Source: Psychrobacter luti (lineage in GTDB: Bacteria > Pseudomonadota > Gammaproteobacteria > Pseudomonadales > Moraxellaceae). From it: a stretch of 64,000 bases of DNA. The stretch lies in NCBI RefSeq assembly GCF_014192115.1, contig NZ_JACHXL010000001.1, positions 1,022,788-1,086,787 on the forward strand, written 5' to 3'. The notes under the pieces were generated by a model that worked only from the letters and a program-made list of their open reading frames with translations, searched no databases and was not told the DNA's origin. The position numbers were made by a program, and so were the translations under genes. Positions 36,719 through 46,624 of this stretch are shown here, piece after piece; the stretch's first letter is position 1; every line of letters begins with the position of its first letter.

Positions 36719-37345
36719 CTATTTAAAACTTTGAAACTGCTGCAGCGTCGCCTTTAATAAGCTTTGTGTATCTGTAAATATTTCGCCGTCAATTTTAGCC
36801 GCTTTAATCGCTTGCTGCGCTTCTCTTTCTTTATAGCCCAAACTAATCAGTGCGCCTTCTACTTCAGCGATGATACTGCCTTCCGCTGAAACGGGCGCAG
36901 GCTGAATCGCAAATTCTAAATTACTGTTATCAACCTCGATATTTTTCAGCTTGTCTTTTAGCTCAATCAATAAACGCTGCGCCGTTTTTTTACCAATGCC
37001 TGGGATACGCGTTAATGCAGTTTCAGATTCTTGCTCGACATGCATCTTTAGCTCAGCAGCTGACATCGCAGACAGCATAGCCAGTGCCATTTTTGCGCCA
37101 ACGCCATTAATCTTAATCAACTGGCGAAAGACATCACGCTCTTTACGATCGATAAAGCCATAGAGCAGCTGCGCATCTTCACGCACATGAAAATGCGTCC
37201 AAATGCTCGCCTGCTCGTTGAGACGCAACTGGCAAAATGACGGTAGCGGTAGCTCTATATCATAGCCGACACCAGAGGTGGTCATGACACAGGCAGTCGG
37301 TGCCATCAAATACTGCACCTGTCCGTTAATCAACCCAATCATCAT
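36719..37345 (-). CDS. ruvA: Holliday junction DNA-binding protein RuvA
   Basis: 208 residues. N-terminal OB fold (MIGLINGQVQYL), two helix-hairpin-helix motifs (LIKINGVGAKMALAMLS and LTRIPGIGKKTAQRLLIEL), and a C-terminal UBA-like domain that contacts RuvB. An ATG one codon downstream is equally possible. Confidence 0.97.
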   Translation of the reverse strand: MMIGLINGQVQYLMAPTACVMTTSGVGYDIELPLPSFCQLRLNEQASIWTHFHVREDAQLLYGFIDRKERDVFRQLIKINGVGAKMALAMLSAMSAAELKMHVEQESETALTRIPGIGKKTAQRLLIELKDKLKNIEVDNSNLEFAIQPAPVSAEGSIIAEVEGALISLGYKEREAQQAIKAAKIDGEIFTDTQSLLKATLQQFQSFK

Positions 37346-37461
37346 TCACCACCTTTTATAGAACCTACGTACAGTAAATAAATACAAAGCTTAAATATAG
37401 AAGCTGCGCTAAAAATAAGCCGCGCTGCTATGGATAAATCACCATGCCCTCTTGGCAAGAC

Positions 37462-38499
37462 TTATTTATAAAAATCGACCATACCTTCAAGGCTAATAGG
37501 GCGAATCTTATGTGCTTGACCAGCAGAACCAAAGGCTTCAAAGCGATTGGTACAGATATCTGACATTGCTACCATAGAAGCTTTAAAGTATTTACGTGGA
37601 TCAAATTCGCTTGGGTTTTCTGCAAGGAATTTACGGATTGCGCCCGTCGATGCTAAACGTAAATCGGTATCAATATTTACCTTACGTACACCATGCTTAA
37701 TCGCTTCAACGATTTGCTCAACCGGTACACCATAAGTCTCACCGATATCACCGCCATTTTCATTGATCACTTTTAGCCACTCTTGCGGCACTGATGATGA
37801 GCCATGCATGACCAAATGCGTATTCGGAATACGCGCATGAATCTCTTTGACGCGCTCAATGGATAGGATGTCGCCTGTTGGTGGACGCGTGAATTTATAC
37901 GCACCATGACTGGTACCGATCGCAATGGCTAGGGCATCTACATTAGTGTCTTTAACAAACTGCTCGGCTTCATCAGCGCTGGTCAATAGCTGCTCGTGAT
38001 CTAATATACCTTCTGCACCAGAGCCGTCTTCTTCGCCCGCCATACCCGTTTCAAGGCTGCCCAAGCAACCGATTTCGCCTTCGACAGAGACACCGCACGC
38101 GTGCGCCATCTTGACCACTTCGCGAGTCACGCTAGCGTTATAATCATAATCCATCGGCGTTTTACCGTCTTCACCGAGCGAGCCATCCATCATCACTGAT
38201 GAAAAACCAAGCTGGATTGAACGCTGACAAATCGCTGGCGACATACCATGGTCTTGATGCATTACGACTGGAATATGCGGCCATTCTTCAATTGCAGCAA
38301 TAATCAGATGGCGCAAAAACGCAGAGCCTGCGTAACTACGTGCACCAGCACTGGCTTGTACGATAACAGGAGAGTCACAGGCGTCGGCCGCCATCATGAT
38401 TGCACGCATCTGCTCTAAATTATTGACATTATAAGCAGGAACACCGTAGCTGTGCTCGGCGGCGTGATCTAGAAGTTGACGTAACGATATTAAAGCCAT
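37462..38499 (-). CDS. fba: Class II fructose-1,6-bisphosphate aldolase
   Basis: 345 residues. Zinc-dependent: [10 protein letters not shown] carries the catalytic Asp and a His ligand; [19 protein letters not shown] and [10 protein letters not shown] are further active-site segments. The N-terminus [15 protein letters not shown] is of the subgroup found in autotrophs and many Proteobacteria. It interconverts fructose bisphosphate and triose phosphates. It lies downstream of pgk on the same strand with a small lipoprotein gene between. Confidence 0.96.
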   Translation of the reverse strand: MALISLRQLLDHAAEHSYGVPAYNVNNLEQMRAIMMAADACDSPVIVQASAGARSYAGSAFLRHLIIAAIEEWPHIPVVMHQDHGMSPAICQRSIQLGFSSVMMDGSLGEDGKTPMDYDYNASVTREVVKMAHACGVSVEGEIGCLGSLETGMAGEEDGSGAEGILDHEQLLTSADEAEQFVKDTNVDALAIAIGTSHGAYKFTRPPTGDILSIERVKEIHARIPNTHLVMHGSSSVPQEWLKVINENGGDIGETYGVPVEQIVEAIKHGVRKVNIDTDLRLASTGAIRKFLAENPSEFDPRKYFKASMVAMSDICTNRFEAFGSAGQAHKIRPISLEGMVDFYK

Positions 38500-38932
38500 A
38501 AGACGCTCTCTGATTATATTCTAAAAATAGTATTTTGAAGGTGATATTAAGACATCATTTTTAACAATACGACGCTGCCATATTTGCACTGCAACTTAGC
38601 TTTGCAATGGATAATCCATTATAAGCCAACAAAAAACACTGTTTCTTGCTCGTCATTATTACGCCGTGATTATAGCAAAAATTGCCGCTGCTTCGTAGTA
38701 ATTAGCTGACTATTTCTTATCCGCTCGTTCCTGCTCGCTTAATTGGTTGATTCATTGACTAAACAGCTAGTAAGTAAAGTGCAATCTATTCCGGATTAAG
38801 GAAACGCTCTAACAAGGATGACTATATTTTACATACAAAAAAGCCTTGGCTATTACCAAAGCTTTTTAAATATTTTGAGGGCTTATAAAGTAATTAGTAC
38901 TTATAACCAATGCTTAAAATTAAAACTACTAA
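38500..38932. other. Intergenic region upstream of fba with a terminator
   Basis: No gene is seen. The fba promoter must lie here; a terminator for the lipoprotein gene is at 38837-38867. Confidence 0.5.
38837..38867. terminator. Terminator after the Ala/Glu-rich lipoprotein
   Basis: Stem AAAAGCCTTGG against CCAAAGCTTTT with one unpaired base, A and T runs on the flanks. Confidence 0.75.
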
Positions 38933-39319
38933 TTAGTACTGTTGCTCTGCTTCTACTGCATTTTCACTAGCTTTATCTTCAACAGCAGCTGCGCCATCGG
39001 CAACCACACCAGCAGTAGCGGATACGGCTTCATTTGCGCCTACCACAACCGCTTCGCCAGTATTTGCTAGTGCATCAGTCGCAGCAGCACCGGCAGTTTC
39101 AGCGCTTTCGGCAACTTCAGCACCCGCATTTTGGGCAGCAACTTCAGCTTCAGCAGCAGCGGCTTCTGTTTCAGCAGCGGCAGCATCAGCGTTAGCAGCA
39201 GTATCTTCAGCAGCAGAATCAGCAGCAGCTGCCGTTTTATCTTGTGTTTCTTGGCTACATGCAGTGATTGCAAAAGTACCAGCAAGTACGCTAGCAAGTA
39301 ATAAATGACGTTTTAACAT
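38933..39319 (-). CDS. Small Ala/Glu-rich lipoprotein of unknown function
   Basis: About 128 residues. The ATG at 39319 has GAGAGG upstream; a longer in-frame start at 39355 is unlikely. The lipobox is ITAC with Cys near residue 21. The mature part is almost only Ala, Glu, Asp and Val with irregular AAAEAEAA repeats, so it is probably helical and acidic. No family recognised. Confidence 0.75.
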   Translation of the reverse strand: MLKRHLLLASVLAGTFAITACSQETQDKTAAAADSAAEDTAANADAAAAETEAAAAEAEVAAQNAGAEVAESAETAGAAATDALANTGEAVVVGANEAVSATAGVVADGAAAVEDKASENAVEAEQQY

Positions 39320-39597
39320 AATAAACCTCTCGTAAATAAAGCATGCCAAATACATGATTTGCGCTATTTTATAGAGTGCAAATTAGACATGCAATAATAA
39401 TTTTCAGTATAGAAACAAATAATTACCACTTAATAATAATCAGTGACCACTTCTACTTATTGCTTTCATATTGACAGTTTAAGCATCGATTGAAAGCTAA
39501 ACATGGCGGGCACCTTATTATTTTTATAGCCTAACCTAGATGCTCACGATAAGTTGTACGTCTACTGTTACTCAACTGCTGAAGTATCGTTAAGCGC

Positions 39598-40812
39598 TTA
39601 CTCGCTAATTTGTAAGGCGGCGACAGCAGGTAACACTTTACCTTCTACAAATTCTAGGAATGCGCCGCCGCCTGTTGACATATAGCTAACACCATCAGCC
39701 ACTTGATATTTATCAATTGCCGCTAAAGTATCGCCGCCACCAGCAATCGAGAAACCTTGACTGTTTTTAACGGCATTTGCTACGATTTGGGTGCCCTGAC
39801 CGAAAGCATCGACCTCAAAAACGCCGACCGGACCATTCCATAAGATGGTTTTTGCCTTGATGATAGCATCAGCCAATTGCTTAGCACTTGCCGGCGCGAT
39901 GTCTAAGATCATATCATTGTCGCCAATCGCATCGACAGATTTGATAGTCGCAGCAGCTTGTTGTAATGAGCCGGTAAAGTCATCAAAGTTGATGTCGTTT
40001 TTATCAGCAACGACCACATACTCAGGTAATAAAATCTCAGTTTTACTCATGATGTCACGAGCAGTTTCCACCAAGTCCGCCTCATATAAAGAAGCACCAA
40101 CGCTATGACCTTGGGCTGCTAGGAAAGTGTTAGCAATACCGCCACCGACGATAATCTGTGAGCATACTTCAGCCAAGCTATGCAGTACTTCAAGCTTAGT
40201 CGATACTTTCGAGCCACCAACGATTGCGAGCATCGGCTGTGCTGGTGTTTCAAGCGCTAAGCTCAACGCATCAAGCTCTGCTGCCAATAAAGGTCCGGCG
40301 CAAGCTACTTTGCCTGCTTGGTGCATGGCTTGAGTAACGCCTTCTGTCGATGCCTGCGCACGGTGAGCGGTGCCAAATGCATCCATCACGAATACATCGC
40401 ATAAGTCAGCGTATTTCTGCGCCAAATCTGCATCGTTTTTCTTCTCGCCTTTATTAAAGCGCACGTTTTCTAGCAATACGACTTCACCGGCGTTGATTAC
40501 CACGCCTTTAATCAAATAGTCAGTGTTTAAACTGACTGGCTTTGATAGTTGTGTGGCTAATTTATCGCTCAGATAATCAGCGACTGGTGCTAGCGAATAT
40601 ATGGCTTCGGGGCTGCCTTCAGTCGGACGACCGAGATGTGAGCACACAATCACCGCAGCGCCTTTTTCTAGCGCCATTTTGATGGTAGGCAAACTGGCTT
40701 GCAGGCGAGCATCACTGCTGACTTTGCCGTCTTTAATAGGCACATTTAAGTCTTCACGAATCAATACCACTTTATCCGTTAAGCTTAGCTCACTCATACG
40801 CAAAAAATTCAT
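39598..40812 (-). CDS. pgk: Phosphoglycerate kinase
   Basis: 404 residues. [15 protein letters not shown] at the N-terminus, CSHLGRP, the [12 protein letters not shown] substrate-binding segment and the C-terminal GGGDTLAAI nucleotide motif. It makes ATP from 1,3-bisphosphoglycerate. AGGAG before ATG 40812 supports the start. Upstream of the lipoprotein and fba genes on the same strand. Confidence 0.97.
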   Translation of the reverse strand: MNFLRMSELSLTDKVVLIREDLNVPIKDGKVSSDARLQASLPTIKMALEKGAAVIVCSHLGRPTEGSPEAIYSLAPVADYLSDKLATQLSKPVSLNTDYLIKGVVINAGEVVLLENVRFNKGEKKNDADLAQKYADLCDVFVMDAFGTAHRAQASTEGVTQAMHQAGKVACAGPLLAAELDALSLALETPAQPMLAIVGGSKVSTKLEVLHSLAEVCSQIIVGGGIANTFLAAQGHSVGASLYEADLVETARDIMSKTEILLPEYVVVADKNDINFDDFTGSLQQAAATIKSVDAIGDNDMILDIAPASAKQLADAIIKAKTILWNGPVGVFEVDAFGQGTQIVANAVKNSQGFSIAGGGDTLAAIDKYQVADGVSYMSTGGGAFLEFVEGKVLPAVAALQISE

Positions 40813-41166
40813 TACCTGCTCCTATGCATCATCTATGGTTAATCTACCGTGTGGCTTTTATTCATTACTAAAAAGTATTATTGAAATTATCTAATCGGCT
40901 GTTTTTAGGCTGTTGTTGCTTATGATTTTGTAAAAACAGCCCAACAAGAATTTGCGGCGGTGTATTCTAGCAGTTTTCTAGCAGATGCTCGTAAAGAACC
41001 TGCGATAAATTTTGCCCAGTAAGCTTAGACAATAAAAAAATAGGCGAAATTTCAATAAAAATCAGTAACATTTCGTGGTGGTACTCAATCGTTAGGCTGT
41101 TTATCATAAAACAGTTAGTAATCATAAATAATGCCAACAATAAAAACATCCCATTAGGAGAGCCCA
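40813..41166. other. Divergent promoter region between pgk and the DksA-like gene
   Basis: 354 bases with no gene. Both neighbouring genes read outward, so their promoters must lie here; no operator was recognised. Confidence 0.45.
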
Positions 41167-41496
41167 ATGAGTATCGACCTTAAAGCTGCCAAACAAGAAT
41201 TATTAAAACTCAAAGAAGAATATGAGACTCGTATCGATAAAATCGAGGATCATATCCAAAACCCGCAAGATGACCTCAATGAACATTGGGAAGATCAAGC
41301 CATCTCTTATCGTCAAAATGACATGCGCACAAATTTAATGGGCGAAGCACGTCAAAGTTTAGTCTATGTTGAAAACGCCCTAAGCCGTATTGAAAACGGC
41401 ACTTACGGTGAATGTGAAGTATGTGGTGAGAAAATTGAAGAGCAACGCTTGCAGGCGTTACCTTATGCGACCCTTTGTATGGAACACGCTGAGTGA
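41167..41496 (+). CDS. TraR/DksA-family zinc-finger protein
   Basis: 109 residues. The N-terminal two-thirds is helical coiled-coil-like (LLKLKEEYETRIDKIEDHI). The C-terminal finger reads GECEVCGEKI then LCMEHAE: two Cys in the first knuckle, then Cys and His in the second where the usual protein has two Cys. It is shorter than DksA (about 150). It probably binds the RNA polymerase secondary channel, but this is inferred from the family. AGGAG precedes the ATG. Confidence 0.88.
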   Translation: MSIDLKAAKQELLKLKEEYETRIDKIEDHIQNPQDDLNEHWEDQAISYRQNDMRTNLMGEARQSLVYVENALSRIENGTYGECEVCGEKIEEQRLQALPYATLCMEHAE

Positions 41497-41534
41497 TACT
41501 TCATTGTTATCTCTAAATCAACCGTTTATACCGC

Positions 41535-42206
41535 TTATACCGCAGGCGCACACCAAGTATCGAGCGCCTGCTGCCACTGCTGACAACGCGCAGCGATTTG
41601 CTGCATGGGTAAGTCCATAATATCTCCAACGACTGCCACATAAGCAATCGGCAAACCTGCCAGCTCAACGATATTTTCTGCGCTCAACCCACCAATCACA
41701 CACATATTGATCCCTTGCTGACAGCCATCAATAAGCTGCTGGCGTGAGATGATATTGGCATTGGGCTTGGTGTTTGAGGCAAAAACTGCCCCCATCGCCG
41801 CATAGCTTGCACCCTCTTTTTTGGCTTCTTTGACTAAATCCACATCACCATGACAAGTACGACCAATAGTCTGTTTAGGCGCAAGTTGACGTTTGGCATC
41901 ATTAATATCGCCATCTTGCTGACCCAAATGCACACCAACACCCAGTTTTTCAGCAAGTTTTATATCATCATTGATGACCACCGGAACATCATAGGTCTTT
42001 GCCAAACGGACTATTTGCACCGCTTCATCATAGAGTTTTGCGGCGCCATCAGGCAGCTTTAAAGTCTTTTTACGGCGGATTTGTAAGAGCGCTATCAACC
42101 CTGTCGCGAATGCTGCTTCTAGCTTGGCATATAAAACTGGGAACTCGTCGTCATTGGTAAGTAAGTATAGTTTGGGAGCTCGCGTAACAGTCAATGCTTG
42201 AGTCAT
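41535..42206 (-). CDS. thiE: Thiamine-phosphate synthase
   Basis: 223 residues of TIM-barrel ThiE, which joins HMP-PP and thiazole phosphate. Motifs: IALLQIRRK, VPVVINDDIKLAEKLGVGVHLGQQD, IGRTCHG and ASYAAMGAVFASNTK. It converges with the DksA-like gene, whose stop is 38 bases away. Confidence 0.94.
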   Translation of the reverse strand: MTQALTVTRAPKLYLLTNDDEFPVLYAKLEAAFATGLIALLQIRRKKTLKLPDGAAKLYDEAVQIVRLAKTYDVPVVINDDIKLAEKLGVGVHLGQQDGDINDAKRQLAPKQTIGRTCHGDVDLVKEAKKEGASYAAMGAVFASNTKPNANIISRQQLIDGCQQGINMCVIGGLSAENIVELAGLPIAYVAVVGDIMDLPMQQIAARCQQWQQALDTWCAPAV

Positions 42207-42243
42207 ATAGTTTTCCTAAAGCGCATCCTAAATTCAACACAAT

Positions 42244-42276
42244 AAAAAGGCTGTTATATCGCATAACAGCCTTTTT
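42244..42276. terminator. Terminator after the PBP7-type endopeptidase gene
   Basis: 14-bp perfect stem ending in AAAAA/TTTTT, loop of 5; located just past the pbpG-like stop and before thiE. Confidence 0.88.
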
Positions 42277-42297
42277 ATAAACATTAAAACAGCAAGC

Positions 42298-43407
42298 CTA
42301 CACTGTACGGCGAGTCGCTAAACTGTTTAGAATGTTTTTGGCATCACCCCAACGCGTCGCTGAGCTGTTCGCGCCTAAAATCACAATAATCGCAGGACGA
42401 TTATTAACGCGTGTTTCCATCACGACGCAACGACCAGCTTCATTGATAAAGCCTGTTTTTGAGATACCAATAGGATAGCTACCATCACGTACTAAGCTGC
42501 TTGTGTTATTGGCTTTATAAGTACGGTTGCCACTTGAGAAGTTAGAGACATAAAAGTCGTAGCTTTTGGTGGTAGAAAAACGACGAATGACATCGTAGTT
42601 ACCAGCAGCACGCACCATTTTGACTAAATCATTTGATGAAGCTACGTTACGCTTATCAAGACCGGTTGGATCACCGAAGAACGCAGTGGTCATACCCAAG
42701 TCTTGCGCTTTGCGATTCATCGCACGAATAAAGGCGCTATAACCACCTGGATAATTACGCGCTAGACTTTTTGCTGCTGGGTTTTCTGATTTCATCAATG
42801 CCATCAATAACATCTCAGCACGGTTTAAACGGTCGCCTGACTTCAGGTTTGAGCTGGCGCGTTTAGGACCGACAAAGTCTTCGGGGTCAAGTGTGAGCTC
42901 TTCACGCATGTCAAGACCGGCATCTAACACTACCATCGCCGTCATAACTTTGGTGATACTGGCCATTGGACGGGCAATATCAGCGTCTTTTTCGTAGATA
43001 GATTCGCCTGTTTCAGCATCGATGACCGCAACACTGCGCGAATCGGTGCTGATTGGAATCATACTACTACTGCCAAAACTGCCACGGTAGGTGGTGTTAT
43101 AGCTGTTGGCATTAGTCGTATTGTTAAAGCTGTTATTACTACTACCAAACGTACGGGTATTGGTAATATTGGTGGTACCATGACCGTTATCTACTTTTTT
43201 AATCGCCGAGCCGCTATTACTATTATTGGCTTTATACATGATGCTGCGAGCTTCGGACAGGCTATCAGCACCGCCCCAGCTCACGCGAGCGCTAGACTCT
43301 GAGCTAGAACCACCATTAATTGTAAGTGCGGCTTGTGCAACACTGCCCAAACTCAATGAAATCATAGCAGCGATTAATTGCTGTTTGGTTAATGGTAGTT
43401 GCTTCAT
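42298..43407 (-). CDS. pbpG: D-alanyl-D-alanine endopeptidase, PBP7/8 type (S11 peptidase)
   Basis: About 369 residues from ATG 43407, which has a strong AGGAGG; a longer start at 43473 is unlikely. Signal peptide ending SVAQA. A Ser/Asn/Thr-rich linker of about 90 residues precedes the catalytic domain with SITK (Ser-x-x-Lys), SEN and KTG boxes. It cleaves peptidoglycan cross-links in the periplasm. The linker is unusual compared with E. coli PBP7. Confidence 0.9.
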   Translation of the reverse strand: MKQLPLTKQQLIAAMISLSLGSVAQAALTINGGSSSESSARVSWGGADSLSEARSIMYKANNSNSGSAIKKVDNGHGTTNITNTRTFGSSNNSFNNTTNANSYNTTYRGSFGSSSMIPISTDSRSVAVIDAETGESIYEKDADIARPMASITKVMTAMVVLDAGLDMREELTLDPEDFVGPKRASSNLKSGDRLNRAEMLLMALMKSENPAAKSLARNYPGGYSAFIRAMNRKAQDLGMTTAFFGDPTGLDKRNVASSNDLVKMVRAAGNYDVIRRFSTTKSYDFYVSNFSSGNRTYKANNTSSLVRDGSYPIGISKTGFINEAGRCVVMETRVNNRPAIIVILGANSSATRWGDAKNILNSLATRRTV

Positions 43408-43870
43408 TATGCCTCCTGCTGCCGCGCTGCCATTAGTTAGGGAGTCAGTTACATACTCACTAACAGCAACCACGTACGTAGCGTTTATGGATGTGTTTGT
43501 AGATACTCACATAGAGTTTTTGTATTTTTAGTGTATCATGGTTTGCATTTAAGTTTAATCTACTAAATCAATTAGATGTCATTTTTTAGCCACGTTCAAA
43601 CTTTACTACATTTACTTTATATTACAGCAATACTTATTAACACTGGCGCAATATAGCATTACATTTAAGCCTATAACCTCTTAATTGCAAGGTTAATATT
43701 AAACTATGACGCTTAATATGATGGTCTTTGTTAATTGATAAATTTATGGTAGCAATTTTTTAGAGTATTTCAATAAAGCAATACAATAAAGCACCCAAAA
43801 ATAAGACACGCTAAACAGCTTAACATTAGCTGTGCACCCTTTATTTTGACAGATAGAAAAGAGTACAACT
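43408..43870. other. Divergent intergenic region, pbpG to gacA
   Basis: 463 bases, AT-rich, no gene or recognised site. Confidence 0.45.
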
Positions 43871-44506
43871 ATGATTCGAGTATTAGTAGTAGATGATCAT
43901 GATTTGGTGCGAATGGGCATTAGCCGTATGTTGGCAGATAGTGCTGATATCGAAGTCGTAGGCGAAGCAGATAGCGGCGATATGGCGATTAAAATGGCAA
44001 AACAGCTACGCCCCGATGTGATATTACTGGATGTCAATATGCCCAATATTGGTGGTCTTGAAGCAACCAAACGCTTGGTTCAGCTAGATATGGGTATCAA
44101 GATATTGGCCGTCAGCAGTATGTCAGCGCAGCCTTATCCTTCCATGCTTATCAAAGCGGGCGTTAATGGTTATATTACCAAAGGTACGCCGCTCGATGAG
44201 ATGATACGTGCGGTCAAAAAAATCTATCAAGGTGGGCGCTACTTTAGCCAAGACGTCGCCGAACAATTGGCGGACGTACTTTTATCTGATAATGCCAAAT
44301 CGCCTTTTGACTTATTAAGTGACCGCGAAAAACAAGTCGCCATGATGGTGGTCAATTGCCAAAGTCCGCAGCAAATCGCTGATCAGTTATTTGTCAGTGT
44401 TAAAACCATCAATACTTATCGTTATCGTATTTATGAAAAAGTCGGTGTCGATAGCGATGTGAAATTGACCCATCTGGCCATTCGTCATGGTCTTATTCAA
44501 CCGTAA
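43871..44506 (+). CDS. gacA: NarL/FixJ-type response regulator, GacA/UvrY-like
   Basis: 211 residues. Receiver domain with phospho-acceptor Asp54 (ILLDVNMPN), and a C-terminal LuxR HTH (LSDREKQVAMMVV, SVKTINTYRYRIYEKV). The whole-length match pattern is that of GacA, which with GacS controls small regulatory RNAs and secondary traits. No histidine kinase GacS is adjacent, which is usual for GacA. Confidence 0.9.
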   Translation: MIRVLVVDDHDLVRMGISRMLADSADIEVVGEADSGDMAIKMAKQLRPDVILLDVNMPNIGGLEATKRLVQLDMGIKILAVSSMSAQPYPSMLIKAGVNGYITKGTPLDEMIRAVKKIYQGGRYFSQDVAEQLADVLLSDNAKSPFDLLSDREKQVAMMVVNCQSPQQIADQLFVSVKTINTYRYRIYEKVGVDSDVKLTHLAIRHGLIQP

Positions 44507-44510
44507 GTTA

Positions 44511-44544
44511 CTAAGCATAAATTGCTAAGCGTAAATTGCTAAGT
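44511..44544. repeat. 14-bp near-perfect tandem repeat after gacA
   Basis: CTAAGCATAAATTG and CTAAGCGTAAATTG, then a partial third copy, just past the gacA stop. Confidence 0.75.
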
Positions 44545-44596
44545 CTAGTAAGCAACTCCCCTTCTATTATGTTTAACTTAAAAGGCTTTAGAGCCA

Positions 44597-46471
44597 GTGA
44601 AAACTTTAAAGCCTATGAAACCTCTAAAGCCTGTGCAATCGTTAAAATCCAAGCAAGATGAGCAGCATGAGAAATCTGCTACTAGCCTTATAGCCGCTAT
44701 TATGGATTATTTGCAGCGCGATGATACTTTGCCGGTGCCGCAGCTGCGTAGATTGGGTTTGATCTATAGCAGCTATCGCTTTATCGTCAGCCTGTTTTCT
44801 ATGCTGATGGTCTATATCACTGTACGCTCTAGCGATGACGCCTCACTACCGAGTTTTTTGCAGCAAACCGCACTCAGCTTTTACGTCCTGCTGAGCCTGA
44901 TTTTACTTGGTTTATTTTACGTCGTGACCAAGCATCTGCGGCGACAGCTGGCTTTTGGCTTAGTAGTAGATGTCATCATTTTAAGCTTATTACTTTATAC
45001 TGCTGGTGCGCCCGATTTGCAGTTGACCATGCTATATATGGTGGTGGTCGCCGCCAGCTTTATGCTTTTACATAGCTCGCAAGCACTTATTATTACTTTG
45101 CTTGCGATTATATTTGTTATCTACCAGCAGTTTTTTTATGCCATTGCCAATAGTATGAGTTTGGCAAATCTGGGTGACGCGCTACTGATGTCTGCCAGCT
45201 TTTTAGCTGTTGGAGGCTTAAGTTGGTCAATCTCACAGCGTTTGGTCCAGCTTGAAAAAGTAGCAGCAAGCCACGCCAAAGAAGTCGAACGCTTAAACGT
45301 CATTAATCAAGAAGTCATCACGCAAATGGTGAATGGCGTTATCGTCATTGACTGTAAGCATGTTGTGTTGGCAAACCTTGCCGCCTATCAGCTGCTTAGC
45401 ATCTCAAACCCTTCCCCACTAGCGATGACAGAGGCGGTCGATACCAGTCACATGCTAAAGATGCTAAGCACGACAGCGAAAAAAGCGCCACACTATGATG
45501 ATAACCAACCTGTAAACGATAACCAACCTGTATCTGATTTTCAGCAGCAGCTACGCGCAAAACATCTGCAACTACTCGAAGCCTGCTTATCGGTAGAAGC
45601 TGGGCAATCTCGCACTTTTATTTATGAGTTACCAGCGGTGGCCAATGTTTCAGTCGTCGGTAAGCTGCGTGTCGAGATTATTCCTTTAAAAGATGACAGC
45701 AAGCTAATCATATTAGAAGATTTACGCCGTGAACAAGCCAGCGCACAGCAATTAAAATTGGCGTCTTTAGGACAACTTACCGCTAGTATTGCGCATGAAA
45801 TAAGAAATCCCTTGGCAGCTATTTCCCAAGCCAGCCAATTATTGATAGAAGATATTGAAGAAAGCCAGACAACAAATAACGATGTAAGCGAAACTGATGC
45901 AATGGCGGGCAACCATGAGCTATATAAAATGATATTTACGCAGACCAAGCGCGTCAATCGCATTATTGAAGATGTCTTAAAGCTGTCTCGTCAGCATACT
46001 GCGAATCAACAAATGATTGTTCTTGCGGATTGGATGCCAACATTTTTAAACAATTACTTTCAAGGTCATGATGTTTTTTTACACAGCCATACGCAGCCGA
46101 CAATCTCCTTTGACACTCACCAGTTAGAGCAGATTCTTATCAATTTAGTTAACAATGGTTTACGCCATAGCAGCTATGCCCACCCTCATGCTATTGTGGA
46201 AATCGAGATTTATTGTGCTGATAACGATGTTATAATTGACGTGTTAGATGATGGTACGGGCGTTAGTAATGCGGATTTTAACCATTTGTTTAATCCGTTT
46301 TTTACCACCGATAAAGCTGGCACAGGTTTGGGATTATATTTATCACAAGCGTTCTGTGAGGCCAATCATGCGCGCTTGCTTTATATTCCAGAACATAAAA
46401 AAACCTGCTTCCGTTTGATTGCGCCCGCCATTCAACATGAAGTCTTTGACAGTAAAAATGAAAGCATATAG
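44597..46471 (+). CDS. pilS: Sensor histidine kinase PilS
   Basis: 624 residues from a GTG start. The N-terminus repeats KPMKPLKPV. About six hydrophobic segments lie at 50-215, then a PAS-like domain, then HisKA (LTASIAHEIRNPLAAISQAS) and HATPase (NLVNNGLRHSS, DDGTGVSNADF, GTGLGLYLSQAFCEAN). Size and layout match PilS, the inner-membrane kinase for PilR. A DNQPVN repeat in the PAS region comes from an 18-bp DNA duplication at 45500-45535. Followed by pilR 153 bases on. Confidence 0.92.
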   Translation: MKTLKPMKPLKPVQSLKSKQDEQHEKSATSLIAAIMDYLQRDDTLPVPQLRRLGLIYSSYRFIVSLFSMLMVYITVRSSDDASLPSFLQQTALSFYVLLSLILLGLFYVVTKHLRRQLAFGLVVDVIILSLLLYTAGAPDLQLTMLYMVVVAASFMLLHSSQALIITLLAIIFVIYQQFFYAIANSMSLANLGDALLMSASFLAVGGLSWSISQRLVQLEKVAASHAKEVERLNVINQEVITQMVNGVIVIDCKHVVLANLAAYQLLSISNPSPLAMTEAVDTSHMLKMLSTTAKKAPHYDDNQPVNDNQPVSDFQQQLRAKHLQLLEACLSVEAGQSRTFIYELPAVANVSVVGKLRVEIIPLKDDSKLIILEDLRREQASAQQLKLASLGQLTASIAHEIRNPLAAISQASQLLIEDIEESQTTNNDVSETDAMAGNHELYKMIFTQTKRVNRIIEDVLKLSRQHTANQQMIVLADWMPTFLNNYFQGHDVFLHSHTQPTISFDTHQLEQILINLVNNGLRHSSYAHPHAIVEIEIYCADNDVIIDVLDDGTGVSNADFNHLFNPFFTTDKAGTGLGLYLSQAFCEANHARLLYIPEHKKTCFRLIAPAIQHEVFDSKNESI

Positions 46472-46580
46472 GAAGCGTTTGCCTAATAATTGAAAACCTA
46501 TAAATGTTTTATAAACGCTACTATTTATGCACTATAAACTTTGATACGATGATTTTTTAATACCTTTTTAACACCCTTGT

Positions 46581-46616
46581 AGTACTTGAAGACAATGAAG
46601 TACTTGAAAACAATGA
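46581..46616. repeat. 18-bp tandem duplication before pilR
   Basis: Two copies differing by one base (46581-46598, 46599-46616), ending 8 bases before the pilR ATG, close to the ribosome-binding region. Confidence 0.8.
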
Positions 46617-46624
46617 GATGATGT

